Under the pieces are notes generated by a model. It was not told where the DNA came from and did not search any database. It saw only the letters and a program-made list of their open reading frames with translations. From the NCBI RefSeq assembly GCF_030269545.1, contig NZ_BSTN01000024.1:1-64000 (forward strand): a stretch of DNA of 64,000 nucleotides, in the 5' to 3' direction. This stretch comes from Actinomadura sp. NBRC 104425 (GTDB lineage Bacteria; Actinomycetota; Actinomycetes; Streptosporangiales; Streptosporangiaceae). A program made the position numbers and the translations under genes. Of the stretch, positions 25,361 to 35,872 are shown in pieces (position 1 is the first letter of the stretch; every line of letters starts with the position of its first letter).

Positions 25361-26720
25361 TGGTGACCTCCTTGGACGGGGTACGGGTCTTGCCGGGCTT
25401 CCCGTGGTAGTGCGGGGCGTCCATCGGCGGCACCGGGAAGCCGCCCGCCGCGGCGTCCTTCGCAGCGGCGCCCTTGCCCACGCCGCCCGTGACGATGCCG
25501 GAGGCGGACTCGGAGGCGGACTCGGCGGCCGCGGCCTTCTCCGCGGAGCCGCCCCGGACCATCTCCCACAGGATGGTGGCGACCAGGACGACGGCGGCGA
25601 CGACCGCGACGATCAGCATGATCTGCCGGACCTCGTAGCCCTCGTTCTTGAACGCCTGGATGGCGGCGACCAGCACGATCCAGCCGAGCGAGAAGGGCAT
25701 CAGCACCTTCCAGCCGAGCTTCATGAGCTGGTCGTAGCGGACGCGGGGCAGCGAACCGCGCAGCCAGATGAAGAAGAAGATGAACAGCCACACCTTGACC
25801 AGGAACCACAGCACCGGCCACCAGCCCTGGTTGGCGCCCGCCCAGACCGTGGAGATCGGCGCGGGCGCGCGCCAGCCGCCCAGGAACAGGGTGGTGCACA
25901 GCGCCGACAGGGTCGCCAGGTTGATGTACTCGGCGAGGAAGAACATCGCGAACTTCAGCGACGAGTACTCGGTGTGGAACCCGCCGACGATCTCGCCCTC
26001 GCCCTCGGGCAGGTCGAACGGGATGCGGTTCGACTCGCCCATCATCGTGATCACGTAGACCGCGAAGGACGGGAACAGCAGCACCACGTACCAGGTGTCC
26101 GTTTGCGCCGCCACGATCTCCGAGGTCGACATCGTCCCGGCGAACAGGAACACCGCCACGAACGACAGCGACATCGCGATCTCGTAGGAGATGATCTGCG
26201 CGGACGAGCGCAGCCCGCCCAGCAGCGAGTACGGCGACATCGACGACCAGCCCGCCAGCACCACGCCGTAGGCGCCCATGGACGCCATCGCCAGCACCAG
26301 CAGCACCGCCACCGGCAGGTCGGTGCCCTGCAGCGGGGTGTGGTGCCCGAAGACCGACACCTCGGGGCCGAACGGGATGATGGAGAAGGCGATGAACGCC
26401 GGGGCCGCCGACACGATCGGCGCCAGGACGAACACCACCTTGTCGACGCCGCGGGGGACGATGTCCTCCTTCAGCGCCAGCTTGATGCCGTCGGCCAGGC
26501 CCTGCAGCAGGCCGAAGGGGCCAGCGCGGTTGGGGCCGACGCGCAACTGCATCCGGCCGATGATGCGCCGCTCGACCCACATCGACAGCAGCACCGTCAG
26601 CACGAGGAAGACGAAGATGGCCAGGACCTTGCCCAGGATCAGCCACCAGGGGTCCTTGCCGAAGTCCTCCAGCGTGGGGCCCGTCTCGGCGGGCGCGGCG
26701 GCCAGCGCGGTCAGGCTCAT
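25347..26720 (-). CDS. nuoH: NADH-quinone oxidoreductase subunit H
   Basis: The protein (457 aa) is the membrane subunit that forms the entry to the quinone chamber. Landmarks are WVERRIIGRMQLRVGPNRAG, GLLQGLADGIKLALKED, GESNRIPFDLPEGEGEIVGG and YDQLMKLGWK. A 70-residue hydrophilic C-terminal extension, partly Ala/Ser-rich, is typical of actinobacterial NuoH. Its ATG overlaps the nuoG stop by 4 bases. Confidence 0.97.
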   Translation of the reverse strand: MSLTALAAAPAETGPTLEDFGKDPWWLILGKVLAIFVFLVLTVLLSMWVERRIIGRMQLRVGPNRAGPFGLLQGLADGIKLALKEDIVPRGVDKVVFVLAPIVSAAPAFIAFSIIPFGPEVSVFGHHTPLQGTDLPVAVLLVLAMASMGAYGVVLAGWSSMSPYSLLGGLRSSAQIISYEIAMSLSFVAVFLFAGTMSTSEIVAAQTDTWYVVLLFPSFAVYVITMMGESNRIPFDLPEGEGEIVGGFHTEYSSLKFAMFFLAEYINLATLSALCTTLFLGGWRAPAPISTVWAGANQGWWPVLWFLVKVWLFIFFFIWLRGSLPRVRYDQLMKLGWKVLMPFSLGWIVLVAAIQAFKNEGYEVRQIMLIVAVVAAVVLVATILWEMVRGGSAEKAAAAESASESASGIVTGGVGKGAAAKDAAAGGFPVPPMDAPHYHGKPGKTRTPSKEVTSGTH

Positions 26721-29212
26721 GCGGCACCTCCAGGCGTGGTCGCGGAGCCGGCTGCGGCGCCGTCACCCGCGGCGATCTTGACGATCTGGCCGGTGTCGGC
26801 GCCCAGCTCCCGGTACAGCGCGCAGCCCGCGGAGTCGGTCGGCAGCCACACCACGCGGTCCGGCAGGTCCGGGACGATCTCCAGGGGCAGCGTCAGCGCG
26901 CCGCGGGTCTGCGACGACACCGTGACCGTGCCGCCCTCGGCGGCGCCGATCTCGGCGGCGGTCGCGGGCGACAGCCGGGCCACCGCCGGTTTGGCGGTAC
27001 CGGCCAGGTACGGCTCACCGTCCTGCATGCGGCCCTTGTCGAGCAGCAGCTTCCAGGTCGCCAGCAGCGCCTCGCCCTCGCCGGGACGCGGCGGCACGAA
27101 CGGCGTCACGTCCGGCGCGGCGGGCCGCTCGCCCCGGTAGGCGCCCAGCTCGGTCAGCTCGCGGCGGGCGGCCTCGGGGCCGGGCAGGCCCAGGTGCACG
27201 TCCATCTCCCCGGCCAGGGCGTCCAGCACCCGCAGATCCGACAGCTTCGCGGCGGACTTGAGGGCGGTGTCGAACTGGCGGCCGCGGCCCTCCCAGTCGA
27301 CGAACGTGCCGGACTTCTCCGGGACGGCCGCGACCGGCAGCACCACGTCGGCGCGGTCGGTGACGGCGCTGACCCGCTGCTCCAGGCTCACCACGAACGA
27401 GGCGGCCTCGATGGCCTCCAGCGCGGCGGCCGGGTCGGGCAGGTCGTAGGGGTCGAACCCGCCGACCAGCAGGGCGGCGCCTTCGCTCCGCGCGGCCGCC
27501 AGGATCCCGGCGGTGTCGCGTCCGGGGGCGGCGGGCAGGTCGGCCACGCCCCACACGCGGGCGACCTCGGCGCGCGCCTCGGGGTCGGTGACCGGGCGGC
27601 CGATCGGCAGCAGCCCGGGCAGCGCCCCGGCCTCCAGCGCGCCGCGCTCGCCGGCCCGGCGCGGCACCCACGCGATCTTCGCGCCGGTGACCTGGCCGAG
27701 CCTGACCAGGCTGGACAGCGCGCCGGGGCTGGCGGCCAGCCGCTCACCGGCCAGCACCACCGCGCCCGGCTGCGACAGCAGCCGGTGGATGGCGGCGACC
27801 TCGTCACCGCCGTCGGTGGCGGTGGTGAGGGTGCCGATGACCTCGGCCTCCGCGCCCGGCAGGGTCGGCAGCAGCGTGCCGCCCATCTTCTTCAGACCGC
27901 GGGTGGCGTACGGGGCGATCGAGTAGACCTTCACGCCCTTCTTGCGGAAGCCCTTGCGCAGCCGCAGGAAGACGATCGGCGACTCCTCTTCCGGCTCGAA
28001 CCCGGCCAGCAGCACCACCGGGGCCTTCTCCAGGTCGGTGTAGGACACCTCGATGGAGCGGCCCGCGACCGAGGACGCCAGGAACTCGGCCTCCTCGCGC
28101 GAGTGCGGGCGGGCGCGGAAGTCGACGTCGTTGGTGCCGAGCGCGATCCGGGCGAACTTGGCGTAGGCGTAGGCGTCCTCAAGGGTGAGGCGCCCGCCGG
28201 TCAGCACGCCCGCGTTGCCGCGCGCCGCCGCCAGGCCCTTGGCCGCTATGGCCAGGGCCTCCGGCCAGGACGCGGTCTCCAGCACCCCGTCCTCGTTGCG
28301 CACCAGGGGGTGGGTGAGCCGGTCGGGCTGGGTGACGTAGGTGAACGCCCACCGGCCCTTGTCGCAGTTCCACTCCTCGTTGACCTGCGGGTCGTCCCCG
28401 GCCAGCCGCCGGGTGATCTTGCCGCGCCGGTGGTCGGTGCGCAGCGCGCAGCCGGACGCGCAGTGCTCGCACACGCTCGGCGAGGACACCAGGTCGAACG
28501 GGCGGGACCGGAACCGGTACGCCGCGCCGGTCAGCGCTCCCACCGGGCAGATCTGCACGGTGTTGCCGGAGAAGTAGGACTGGAACGGCCGGTCCTCGGC
28601 GGCGCCGACCTGCTCCTTGGCGCCGCGTTCGAACAGGTCGATGAAGGCGTCCCCGGCGATCTGGTCGGAGAAGCGGGTGCACCGGGCGCACTGGATGCAC
28701 CGCTCGCGGTCCAGCAGCACCTGGCTGGACAGCGCGATCGGCTTGGGGAAGGTGCGCTTGGTCTCGGTGAACCGCGACTCGCCGCGCCCGTTGGACATCG
28801 CCTGGTTCTGCAGCGGGCACTCGCCGCCCTTGTCGCAGATCGGGCAGTCCAGCGGGTGGTTGATCAGCAGCAGCTCCATCACGCCGTGCTGGGCCTTGTC
28901 GGCCACCGGCGAGGTGAGCTGCGTCTTGACCACCATGCCCGGCATGACCGCGGTGGTGCAGGACGCCTGCGGCTTGGGCATGCCCCGTCCGTTGCCCGCG
29001 TCGGGGATCTCCACCAGGCACTGGCGGCACGCCCCGACCGGGTCGAGCAGCGGGTGGTCGCAGAACCGCGGGATCTGGATGCCCAGCAGCTCGGCGGCCC
29101 GGATGATGAGCGTGCCCTTGGGCACCTCGATCTCGAACCCGTCGATGGTGACCTTCACCAACTCTTCGGCCCGCTTTTCGGTCGGGGCGGTGTCGCCTTT
29201 GGTCACCGTCAC
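26717..29212 (-). CDS. nuoG: NADH-quinone oxidoreductase subunit G
   Basis: The protein (831 aa) is the large peripheral subunit with the electron chain of Fe-S clusters. The N-terminal 2Fe-2S domain has CDHPLLDPVGACRQC. HPLDCPICDKGGECPLQ and RCIQCARC belong to the following cluster-binding segments, and CEHCASGCALRTDHRRGK to the next 4Fe-4S cluster. The C-terminal two thirds has the molybdopterin-oxidoreductase fold without a cofactor. GTG 29212 overlaps nuoF by 4. Confidence 0.97.
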   Translation of the reverse strand: MTVTKGDTAPTEKRAEELVKVTIDGFEIEVPKGTLIIRAAELLGIQIPRFCDHPLLDPVGACRQCLVEIPDAGNGRGMPKPQASCTTAVMPGMVVKTQLTSPVADKAQHGVMELLLINHPLDCPICDKGGECPLQNQAMSNGRGESRFTETKRTFPKPIALSSQVLLDRERCIQCARCTRFSDQIAGDAFIDLFERGAKEQVGAAEDRPFQSYFSGNTVQICPVGALTGAAYRFRSRPFDLVSSPSVCEHCASGCALRTDHRRGKITRRLAGDDPQVNEEWNCDKGRWAFTYVTQPDRLTHPLVRNEDGVLETASWPEALAIAAKGLAAARGNAGVLTGGRLTLEDAYAYAKFARIALGTNDVDFRARPHSREEAEFLASSVAGRSIEVSYTDLEKAPVVLLAGFEPEEESPIVFLRLRKGFRKKGVKVYSIAPYATRGLKKMGGTLLPTLPGAEAEVIGTLTTATDGGDEVAAIHRLLSQPGAVVLAGERLAASPGALSSLVRLGQVTGAKIAWVPRRAGERGALEAGALPGLLPIGRPVTDPEARAEVARVWGVADLPAAPGRDTAGILAAARSEGAALLVGGFDPYDLPDPAAALEAIEAASFVVSLEQRVSAVTDRADVVLPVAAVPEKSGTFVDWEGRGRQFDTALKSAAKLSDLRVLDALAGEMDVHLGLPGPEAARRELTELGAYRGERPAAPDVTPFVPPRPGEGEALLATWKLLLDKGRMQDGEPYLAGTAKPAVARLSPATAAEIGAAEGGTVTVSSQTRGALTLPLEIVPDLPDRVVWLPTDSAGCALYRELGADTGQIVKIAAGDGAAAGSATTPGGAA

Positions 29213-30513
29213 TTGCCGTCACCTCCCCAGAGGGTGGAGGCGGCCGGGTCGAACGGACAGCCGCCTTGCTCGAAGTGCTGGACGTACTCGTCGCGGAACC
29301 GCTTGATGGACGACGTGACCGGGCTGGTCGCGCCGTCGCCGAGCGCGCAGAACGCCCGGCCGAGGATGTTGTCGGACAGGTCGAGCAGGGTCTCCAGGTC
29401 CTCCTCGGTGCCCTGCCCGGCCTCCAGCCGCTTGAGCATCTGCTTGTACCAGTAGGTGCCCTCGCGGCACGGCGTGCACTTGCCGCACGACTCGTGCGCG
29501 TAGAACTCCGACCAGCGCAGCACGGCCCGCACCACGCAGGTGGTCTCGTCGAAGATCTGCAGCGCCCGGGTGCCGAGCATGGACCCGGCCGCGCCGACCG
29601 ACTCGAAGTCCAGCGGGACGTCCAGGTGCTCCTCGGTGAAGATCGGGGTGGACGAGCCGCCCGGCGTCCAGAACTTCAGCCGGTGCCCGGCGCGGATACC
29701 GCCCGCCATGTCGAGCAGCTCCCGCAGCGTCACCCCGAGCGGCGCCTCGTACTGACCGGGCCGGGTGACGTGCCCCGACAGCGAGAAGATCCCGAAGCCC
29801 TTGGACTTCTCGGTGCCCATCGAGGCGAACCAGTCGGGCCCGTTGGCCACGATCGAGGGAACCGACGAGATCGACTCGACGTTGTTGATGACCGTAGGCC
29901 CGCCGTACAGGCCGGCGACGGCCGGGAAGGGAGGCTTGAGCCGGGGTTGTCCGCGGTAGCCCTCGAGCGAGTCCAGCAGCGCCGTCTCCTCGCCGCAGAT
30001 GTAGGCGCCCGCGCCGGTGTGCACCACCAGCTCCAGGTCGTAGCCGGAGCCGAGGATGTCCTTGCCGAGGTAGCCGGCCTCGTACGCCTCCGCGACCGCC
30101 TGCTGCAGCCGGCGGATGACGTGCAGCACCTCGCCGCGCACGTAGATGAACGCGTGGTTGGACCGGATCGCGTAGGAGCTGATGATGACGCCCTCGACCA
30201 GCACGTGCGGGTTGGCCATCATCAGCGGGATGTCCTTGCACGTGCCCGGTTCGGACTCGTCGGCGTTGACCACCAGGTAGCGCGGGTTGGGGCTGCTCGG
30301 CGGCAGGAACCCCCACTTCATGCCGGTGGGGAACCCCGCGCCGCCGCGTCCGCGCAGCCCGGAGTCCTTGACCGCCTGCACGATGGCGTCGGGGTCCATC
30401 GCGAGCGCCTTGCGCAGCGCCCGGTAGCCGCCCGCCCGTTCGTACCCCTCGCGGGTGAACGAGTCGGGCTGGTCCCAGTTCCTGGTGAGGACGGGGGTGA
30501 GCGTCGTGGTCAC
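29209..30513 (-). CDS. nuoF: NADH-quinone oxidoreductase subunit F (NADH and FMN site)
   Basis: The protein (434 aa) oxidises NADH and holds FMN and cluster N3. Family motifs are GLRGRGGAGFPTGMKWGF (NADH), ESEPGTCKD (FMN region), GAGAYICGEETALLDSLEG, and the cluster motif ESCGKCTPCREGTYW with a final Cys in RAFCALGDGA. GTG 30513 overlaps the nuoE stop by 4 bases. Confidence 0.98.
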   Translation of the reverse strand: MTTTLTPVLTRNWDQPDSFTREGYERAGGYRALRKALAMDPDAIVQAVKDSGLRGRGGAGFPTGMKWGFLPPSSPNPRYLVVNADESEPGTCKDIPLMMANPHVLVEGVIISSYAIRSNHAFIYVRGEVLHVIRRLQQAVAEAYEAGYLGKDILGSGYDLELVVHTGAGAYICGEETALLDSLEGYRGQPRLKPPFPAVAGLYGGPTVINNVESISSVPSIVANGPDWFASMGTEKSKGFGIFSLSGHVTRPGQYEAPLGVTLRELLDMAGGIRAGHRLKFWTPGGSSTPIFTEEHLDVPLDFESVGAAGSMLGTRALQIFDETTCVVRAVLRWSEFYAHESCGKCTPCREGTYWYKQMLKRLEAGQGTEEDLETLLDLSDNILGRAFCALGDGATSPVTSSIKRFRDEYVQHFEQGGCPFDPAASTLWGGDGK

Positions 30514-31252
30514 TTGTTGCGCCCCTCCTGACTACCGGGCTCGGCCTGCCCGTCGCCCCTGCCGTCCGCGCTGCCGTCCGCGCCGCCGTCCGGCGCCTGG
30601 TCGGCGGGGGGAGCGGTCCAGCCGTTGCGCTTGGCGACCTCCAGTCCGCGCAGCGACTCGGGGCCGGCCTGCACGCCCTCGTGCGCCCTCCCGTCGGGGA
30701 ACCCCGCCAGGACCCGGGACGCTTCCTTCCAGGTGCACAGCCGGTTCGGCCCTCGGGTCGGCGCGACCTGCTTGCCCGCGCGCAGGTCGTCGACCAGCTG
30801 CCTGGCCTTCTCGGGAGTCATGTTGTCGAAGAACTCCCAGTTGACCATCATCACCGGCGCGAAGTCGCAGGCCGCGTTGCACTCCAGGCGCTCCAGCGAG
30901 ATCTTGCCGTCCGGGGTGGCCTCGTCGTGGCCGACGCCGAGGTGCTCGCTGAGCTCCTCCCAGATCTGGTCGCCGCCCATCACCGCGCACAGCGTGTTGG
31001 TGCACACCCCGACGTGGTATTCGCCGACGGGCTCGCGCTTGTACATGGTGTAGAAGGTGGCGACGCCGGTGACCTGCGCGGGCGTGATGCCGAGCTGCTC
31101 GGCGCAGAACTCGATGCCGTCCTGGCTGATATAGCCGTCCTCCGACTGCACCAGGTGCAGCAGCGGCAGCAGCGCCGAACGCGGCTTGGGGTACCGCGCG
31201 ATGATCTCCTTGGCGTCCCGTTCCAGCCGCTCGCGTGTCTCCACGGAGTAGC

Positions 31253-31256
<4 letters not shown>
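30510..31256 (-). CDS. nuoE: NADH-quinone oxidoreductase subunit E (2Fe-2S)
   Basis: The protein (248 aa) is a thioredoxin-fold subunit with cluster N1a. Ligands are seen in GVCTNTLCAVMGG and ECNAACDFAP, matching the CxxxxC...CxxxC pattern. The N-terminal helical part has SALLPLLHLVQSEDGYI. A Gly/Asp-rich C-terminal tail of about 60 residues (DGGADGSADGRGDGQ) exceeds the usual length, as in NuoI and NuoJ here. It overlaps nuoD and nuoF by 4 bases each. Confidence 0.96.
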
Positions 31257-32604
<1,348 letters not shown>

Positions 32605-32608
<4 letters not shown>

Positions 32609-33351
32609 GTGTACGACCTCCGCTGGTCCGGCGGCGGGGTCTCCGCGCCGCGGTACTCGACGGGGATCCCGCCGAGGGGGTAGTCCTTGCGCTGCGGGTG
32701 GCCCACCCAGTCGTCGGGCATCTCGATGCGGGTCAGCGCCGGATGGCCGTCGAAGACGATGCCGAAGAAGTCGTAGGTCTCCCGCTCGTGCCAGTCGGCG
32801 GTCGGGTAGACCGACACGACCGACGGGATGTGCGGGTCGGCGTCGGGGCAGGCGACCTCCAGCCGGACCCGCCGGTTGTGCGTGATGGACAGCAGGTGGT
32901 AGACGGCGTGCAGCTCGGCGCCGGTGTCCTGCGGGTAGTGCACGCCGGACACCCCGGTGCACAGCTCGAACCGCAGGTCGGGCTCGTCGCGCAGGCGCCG
33001 CGCCACGTCCGGCAGCCGCTCGCGCCGCACGTGGAAGGTCAGCTCGCCGCGGTCGACGACGACGCGTTCGACCGCGTCGTCGAAACCGGAAAGGGACCGC
33101 TCCAGCGTGTCGGCGATCTCGTCGAACTCGCCGGGCTCGCCGGTGACGTCCGGCCCGCCGTAGGGACGCGGCGACGCCACCTTCGGCGCCTGCCGCACCA
33201 CCAGGCGGCCGTAGCCGGAGGTGTCGCCGGTGGTCTTGGCGCCGAACATGCCGCGCCGGACGATGGGCTGCTCCTGCGGCTTGGGCGCGGGCTGCGCGGG
33301 CAGCCGGTCGGCGGCCTGCTCGGCCTTCTGCTCCGGATGCTGCGAGCTCAC
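32605..33351 (-). CDS. nuoC: NADH-quinone oxidoreductase subunit C (30-kDa type)
   Basis: The protein (248 aa) is a structural subunit of the peripheral arm. The signature is ERETYDFFGIVFDGHPAL and the ending DDWVGHPQRKDYPLGGIPVEYRG. A Pro/Gln-rich N-terminal extension of about 35 residues precedes the fold. GTG 33351 overlaps the nuoB stop by 4 bases. The longer upstream frame is the shadow of nuoB. Confidence 0.96.
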
Positions 33352-33902
33352 AGCGCACCTCCCGGCCGGCCGAGCAGCGGCAGCTGCCGCCGCTTGGCCT
33401 CCTCCAGCTCGGCGATCTGCCGCCGGCGCTGCGCACCGAGCTTGGTGTTGCGGATCTTGTCGTGCAGCTTGACGATCGCGTCCAGCAGCATCTCCGGCCG
33501 CGGCGGGCAGCCGGGCAGGTAGATGTCCACCGGGACGATGTGGTCGACGCCCTGCACGATCGCGTAGTTGTTGAACATGCCGCCGGACGAGGCGCACACG
33601 CCCATCGCGATGACCCACTTGGGCTCGGTCATCTGGTCGTAGATCTGCCGCAGCACCGGCGCCATCTTCTGGCTCACCCGGCCCGCCACGATCATCAGGT
33701 CGGCCTGCCGCGGCGTGGCCGAGGCGCGCTCCATGCCCCACCGGGAGAAGTCGTGCCGCGGGTCGCCGGTCGCCATCATCTCGATCGCGCAGCAGGCCAG
33801 GCCGAACGTGGCCGGCCACACGGAGCTGGCGCGCGCCCACCCGGCCACCTGCTCCACCGTGGTCAGCAGGAACCCGCTCGGGAGTTTCTCTTCCAGGCCC
33901 AT
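33348..33902 (-). CDS. nuoB: NADH-quinone oxidoreductase subunit B (cluster N2)
   Basis: The protein (184 aa) carries the terminal cluster N2. Cysteine ligands are in GLACCAIEMM, MGVCASSGGMFNNY and YLPGCPPRPEMLLDAI, exactly the family pattern with the tandem Cys. ATG 33902 lies one base after the nuoA stop. The ORF extending upstream of it is in the nuoA shadow. Confidence 0.98.
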   Translation of the reverse strand: MGLEEKLPSGFLLTTVEQVAGWARASSVWPATFGLACCAIEMMATGDPRHDFSRWGMERASATPRQADLMIVAGRVSQKMAPVLRQIYDQMTEPKWVIAMGVCASSGGMFNNYAIVQGVDHIVPVDIYLPGCPPRPEMLLDAIVKLHDKIRNTKLGAQRRRQIAELEEAKRRQLPLLGRPGGAL

Positions 33903-33903
33903 G

Positions 33904-34263
33904 TCAGTCCCACTCCAGACCACCGCGCCGCCAGATGTAGGCGTACGCCACCAGCACGGTGAGGATGAACAGGACCATCTCCACCAAACCAAAAAGCCCC
34001 AGACGGTCGAAGGCGACCGCCCAGGGGTAGAGGAAGATGATCTCGATGTCGAAGACGATGAACAGCATCGCCGTCAGGTAGTACTTGATCGGGAAGCGCC
34101 CGCCGCCCGCCGGCTGCGGCGTCGGCTCGATGCCGCACTCGTACGCCTCGAGCTTGGCGCGGTTCCACCGCTTGGGGCCGGTGACTGACGCCGCCAGCAC
34201 CGAGAAGACGGCGAACCCGAAGGCGAGCGCCCCCAGCACGATGATCGGAACATAGAGATCCAT
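33904..34263 (-). CDS. nuoA: NADH-quinone oxidoreductase subunit A
   Basis: The protein (119 aa) has three membrane helices, the standard NuoA size. The motif YECGIEPTPQPAGGGRFPIKYY contains the loop Cys near the quinone site, and FDIEIIFLYPWAVAF is the conserved second-helix motif. ATG 34263 follows GAGGAGGGG. It is the first gene of the nuo set. The 218-bp leader between it and the MenJ-like gene contains a Rex-like dyad. Confidence 0.97.
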   Translation of the reverse strand: MDLYVPIIVLGALAFGFAVFSVLAASVTGPKRWNRAKLEAYECGIEPTPQPAGGGRFPIKYYLTAMLFIVFDIEIIFLYPWAVAFDRLGLFGLVEMVLFILTVLVAYAYIWRRGGLEWD

Positions 34264-34384
34264 GTCTCTACAGCCCCTCCTCGGTTCGTACGACGCTGTA
34301 CGAGGCACGCGGCCCGATGCCGCCCACCGGGGTGCGGGCGGCGCGGACCGGACGCGCCGACGCGGCGGCGCAACCCGTCGCACA

Positions 34385-34404
34385 TCCGTGAAGTTCCTCA
34401 CGGA
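34385..34404. promoter_or_regulatory. Rex-like dyad in front of nuoA
   Basis: TCCGTGAAGTTCCTCACGGA is a perfect 7-bp inverted repeat with a 6-bp spacer, located about 120 bp upstream of the nuoA start. Its centre, CGTGAA-GTTC-CTCACG, resembles the Rex operator (TGTGAA-N4-TTCACA) with mismatches at the outer and one inner position. It could be a weak Rex site for a promoter internal to the menJ-nuo transcript. Confidence 0.4.
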
Positions 34405-34481
34405 CACGGGTCGCCACCTTAGCCAAGGTGACCAAATCCACTCCCCTCGGGGGTCGGCCCACGCTCATGGCGTGCTCTCGC

Positions 34482-35738
34482 TCATGCCGCCGGCGCCACC
34501 TTCTGCATCGCGTTGATGAGGCGGTCCATGGCGTCGCCGCCACGCCGGTCGGTCAGGTTGGCCAGCAGCTTCAACGTGAAGCGCATCAGGGTGGGGTGCG
34601 GCAGGCCGTGCGAGGTGAGGAACTTCATCACCCGCGGGTCGCCGATGGCCTGGACGAAGATGCGGGCCAGGGTGAAGTAGCCGCCGTGCTCGTCCTTGAG
34701 GATGCGCGGGTACTCGTGGAGCGTCCGCTCGCGCTGGGCGGGGGTGCGGCGGGACAGCGCCTGCACCATGATGTCGGCGGCCAGCCGGCCGGACTCCAGC
34801 GCGTAGTCGATGCCCTCGCCGTTGAACGGATTGATCATGCCGCCGGCGTCGCCGACCAGCAGCATGCCGCGGGTGTAGTGGGGCTGGCGGTTGAAGCCCA
34901 TGGGCAGTGCGGCGCCGCGGATCGGGCCGGTGGCGTGGTCCTCGTCGAACTGCCATTCCTCGGGCATCTGCGCGCACCAGGCGCGCATCATGCCGCGGTA
35001 GTCGACGTTCTGGAACGCCTTGCTGGTGTTGAGCAGGCCGAGGCCCACGTTGGAGGTGCCGTCACCGGCCGGGAACACCCAGCCGTAGCCGGGGAGCAGG
35101 CGCTGCCCGTCCCACAGCTCCAGCCACGCCTCCATGTAGTCGTCGTCGTGGCGGGGCGTGCGGAAGTACCGGCGGACGGCCACGCCCATGGGGCGGTCCT
35201 CGCGGCGGCGCAGCCCCATGGCGACCGACAGCCGGGTGGAGTTGCCGTCGGCCGCGACCACCAGCGGCGCGTGGAACTCCACCTCCTCGCCGAGGTACTT
35301 GGCGGTGACGCCGATGATGCGGTCGTTGCGCTCGTGCAGGATCGGGCCGGTGACGGTGCAGCCCTGCAGCAGCCGGGCGCCGGCCTTGGCGGCGTGCTCG
35401 GCCAGCAGCTGGTCGAGGTCCATGCGGGGGCGCACCAGGCCGTAGTCGGGGAAGCTGGCGAGCTCGGGCCAGGGCAGCTCGATCTTGACGCCGCCGCCGT
35501 AAATGCGCAGGCCCTTGTTGCGGGACCAACCGGGGGCGTTGACGTCCACGCCCATGCCGACGAGCGCGCGCACGGCGCGCGGGGTGAGCCCGTCACCGCA
35601 GATCTTGTCGCGCGGGAACGTGGCCTTCTCCAGCAACAGCACGTCGAGGCCCGCCTGGGCCAGCCAGTAGGCGGTCGACGACCCCGCGGGGCCTGCCCCG
35701 ACGACGATGACGTCTGCCTGTCGGGTGGAGTCGGTCAC
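34482..35738 (-). CDS. Geranylgeranyl reductase family FAD protein (MenJ-like menaquinone reductase)
   Basis: The protein (418 aa) is a flavoprotein that saturates isoprenoid double bonds. The mycobacterial MenJ homologue reduces one double bond of the menaquinone side chain. The N-terminal dinucleotide motif is VIVVGAGPAGSSTAYWLA. CGDGLTPRA marks the group, and GDAGGMINPFNGEGIDYALE is the FAD ribityl/pyrophosphate motif. It lies between menG and nuoA, near the prenyl synthase, which supports a quinone role over chlorophyll- or lipid-type reductases. A perfect Rex operator lies 25 bp before its start codon, so redox control by NADH/NAD is expected. Confidence 0.88.
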   Translation of the reverse strand: MTDSTRQADVIVVGAGPAGSSTAYWLAQAGLDVLLLEKATFPRDKICGDGLTPRAVRALVGMGVDVNAPGWSRNKGLRIYGGGVKIELPWPELASFPDYGLVRPRMDLDQLLAEHAAKAGARLLQGCTVTGPILHERNDRIIGVTAKYLGEEVEFHAPLVVAADGNSTRLSVAMGLRRREDRPMGVAVRRYFRTPRHDDDYMEAWLELWDGQRLLPGYGWVFPAGDGTSNVGLGLLNTSKAFQNVDYRGMMRAWCAQMPEEWQFDEDHATGPIRGAALPMGFNRQPHYTRGMLLVGDAGGMINPFNGEGIDYALESGRLAADIMVQALSRRTPAQRERTLHEYPRILKDEHGGYFTLARIFVQAIGDPRVMKFLTSHGLPHPTLMRFTLKLLANLTDRRGGDAMDRLINAMQKVAPAA

Positions 35739-35762
35739 AGCGTTCCTTCTCAGCTCGTTCGC

Positions 35763-35780
35763 TTGTGAAGTACTTCACAA
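35763..35780. promoter_or_regulatory. Perfect Rex operator (ROP) upstream of the menJ-like/nuo genes
   Basis: TTGTGAAGTACTTCACAA is a fully symmetrical 18-bp palindrome. It matches the Rex consensus TTGTGAA-N4-TTCACAA at every defined position (consensus from Streptomyces work, recalled). It ends 25 bp before the start codon of the MenJ-like gene on the minus strand, a good place to block transcription. The Rex protein is encoded at 59148-59888. Confidence 0.85.
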
Positions 35781-35872
35781 GGTTTTCGTCAGGGAGTCTA
35801 TTCCTTCTTGACGGCCGATGGGTACCTCTGGCCCGTCCCGGTTTTGGACCGGTCCCAACGGCCTTGCCCGGT

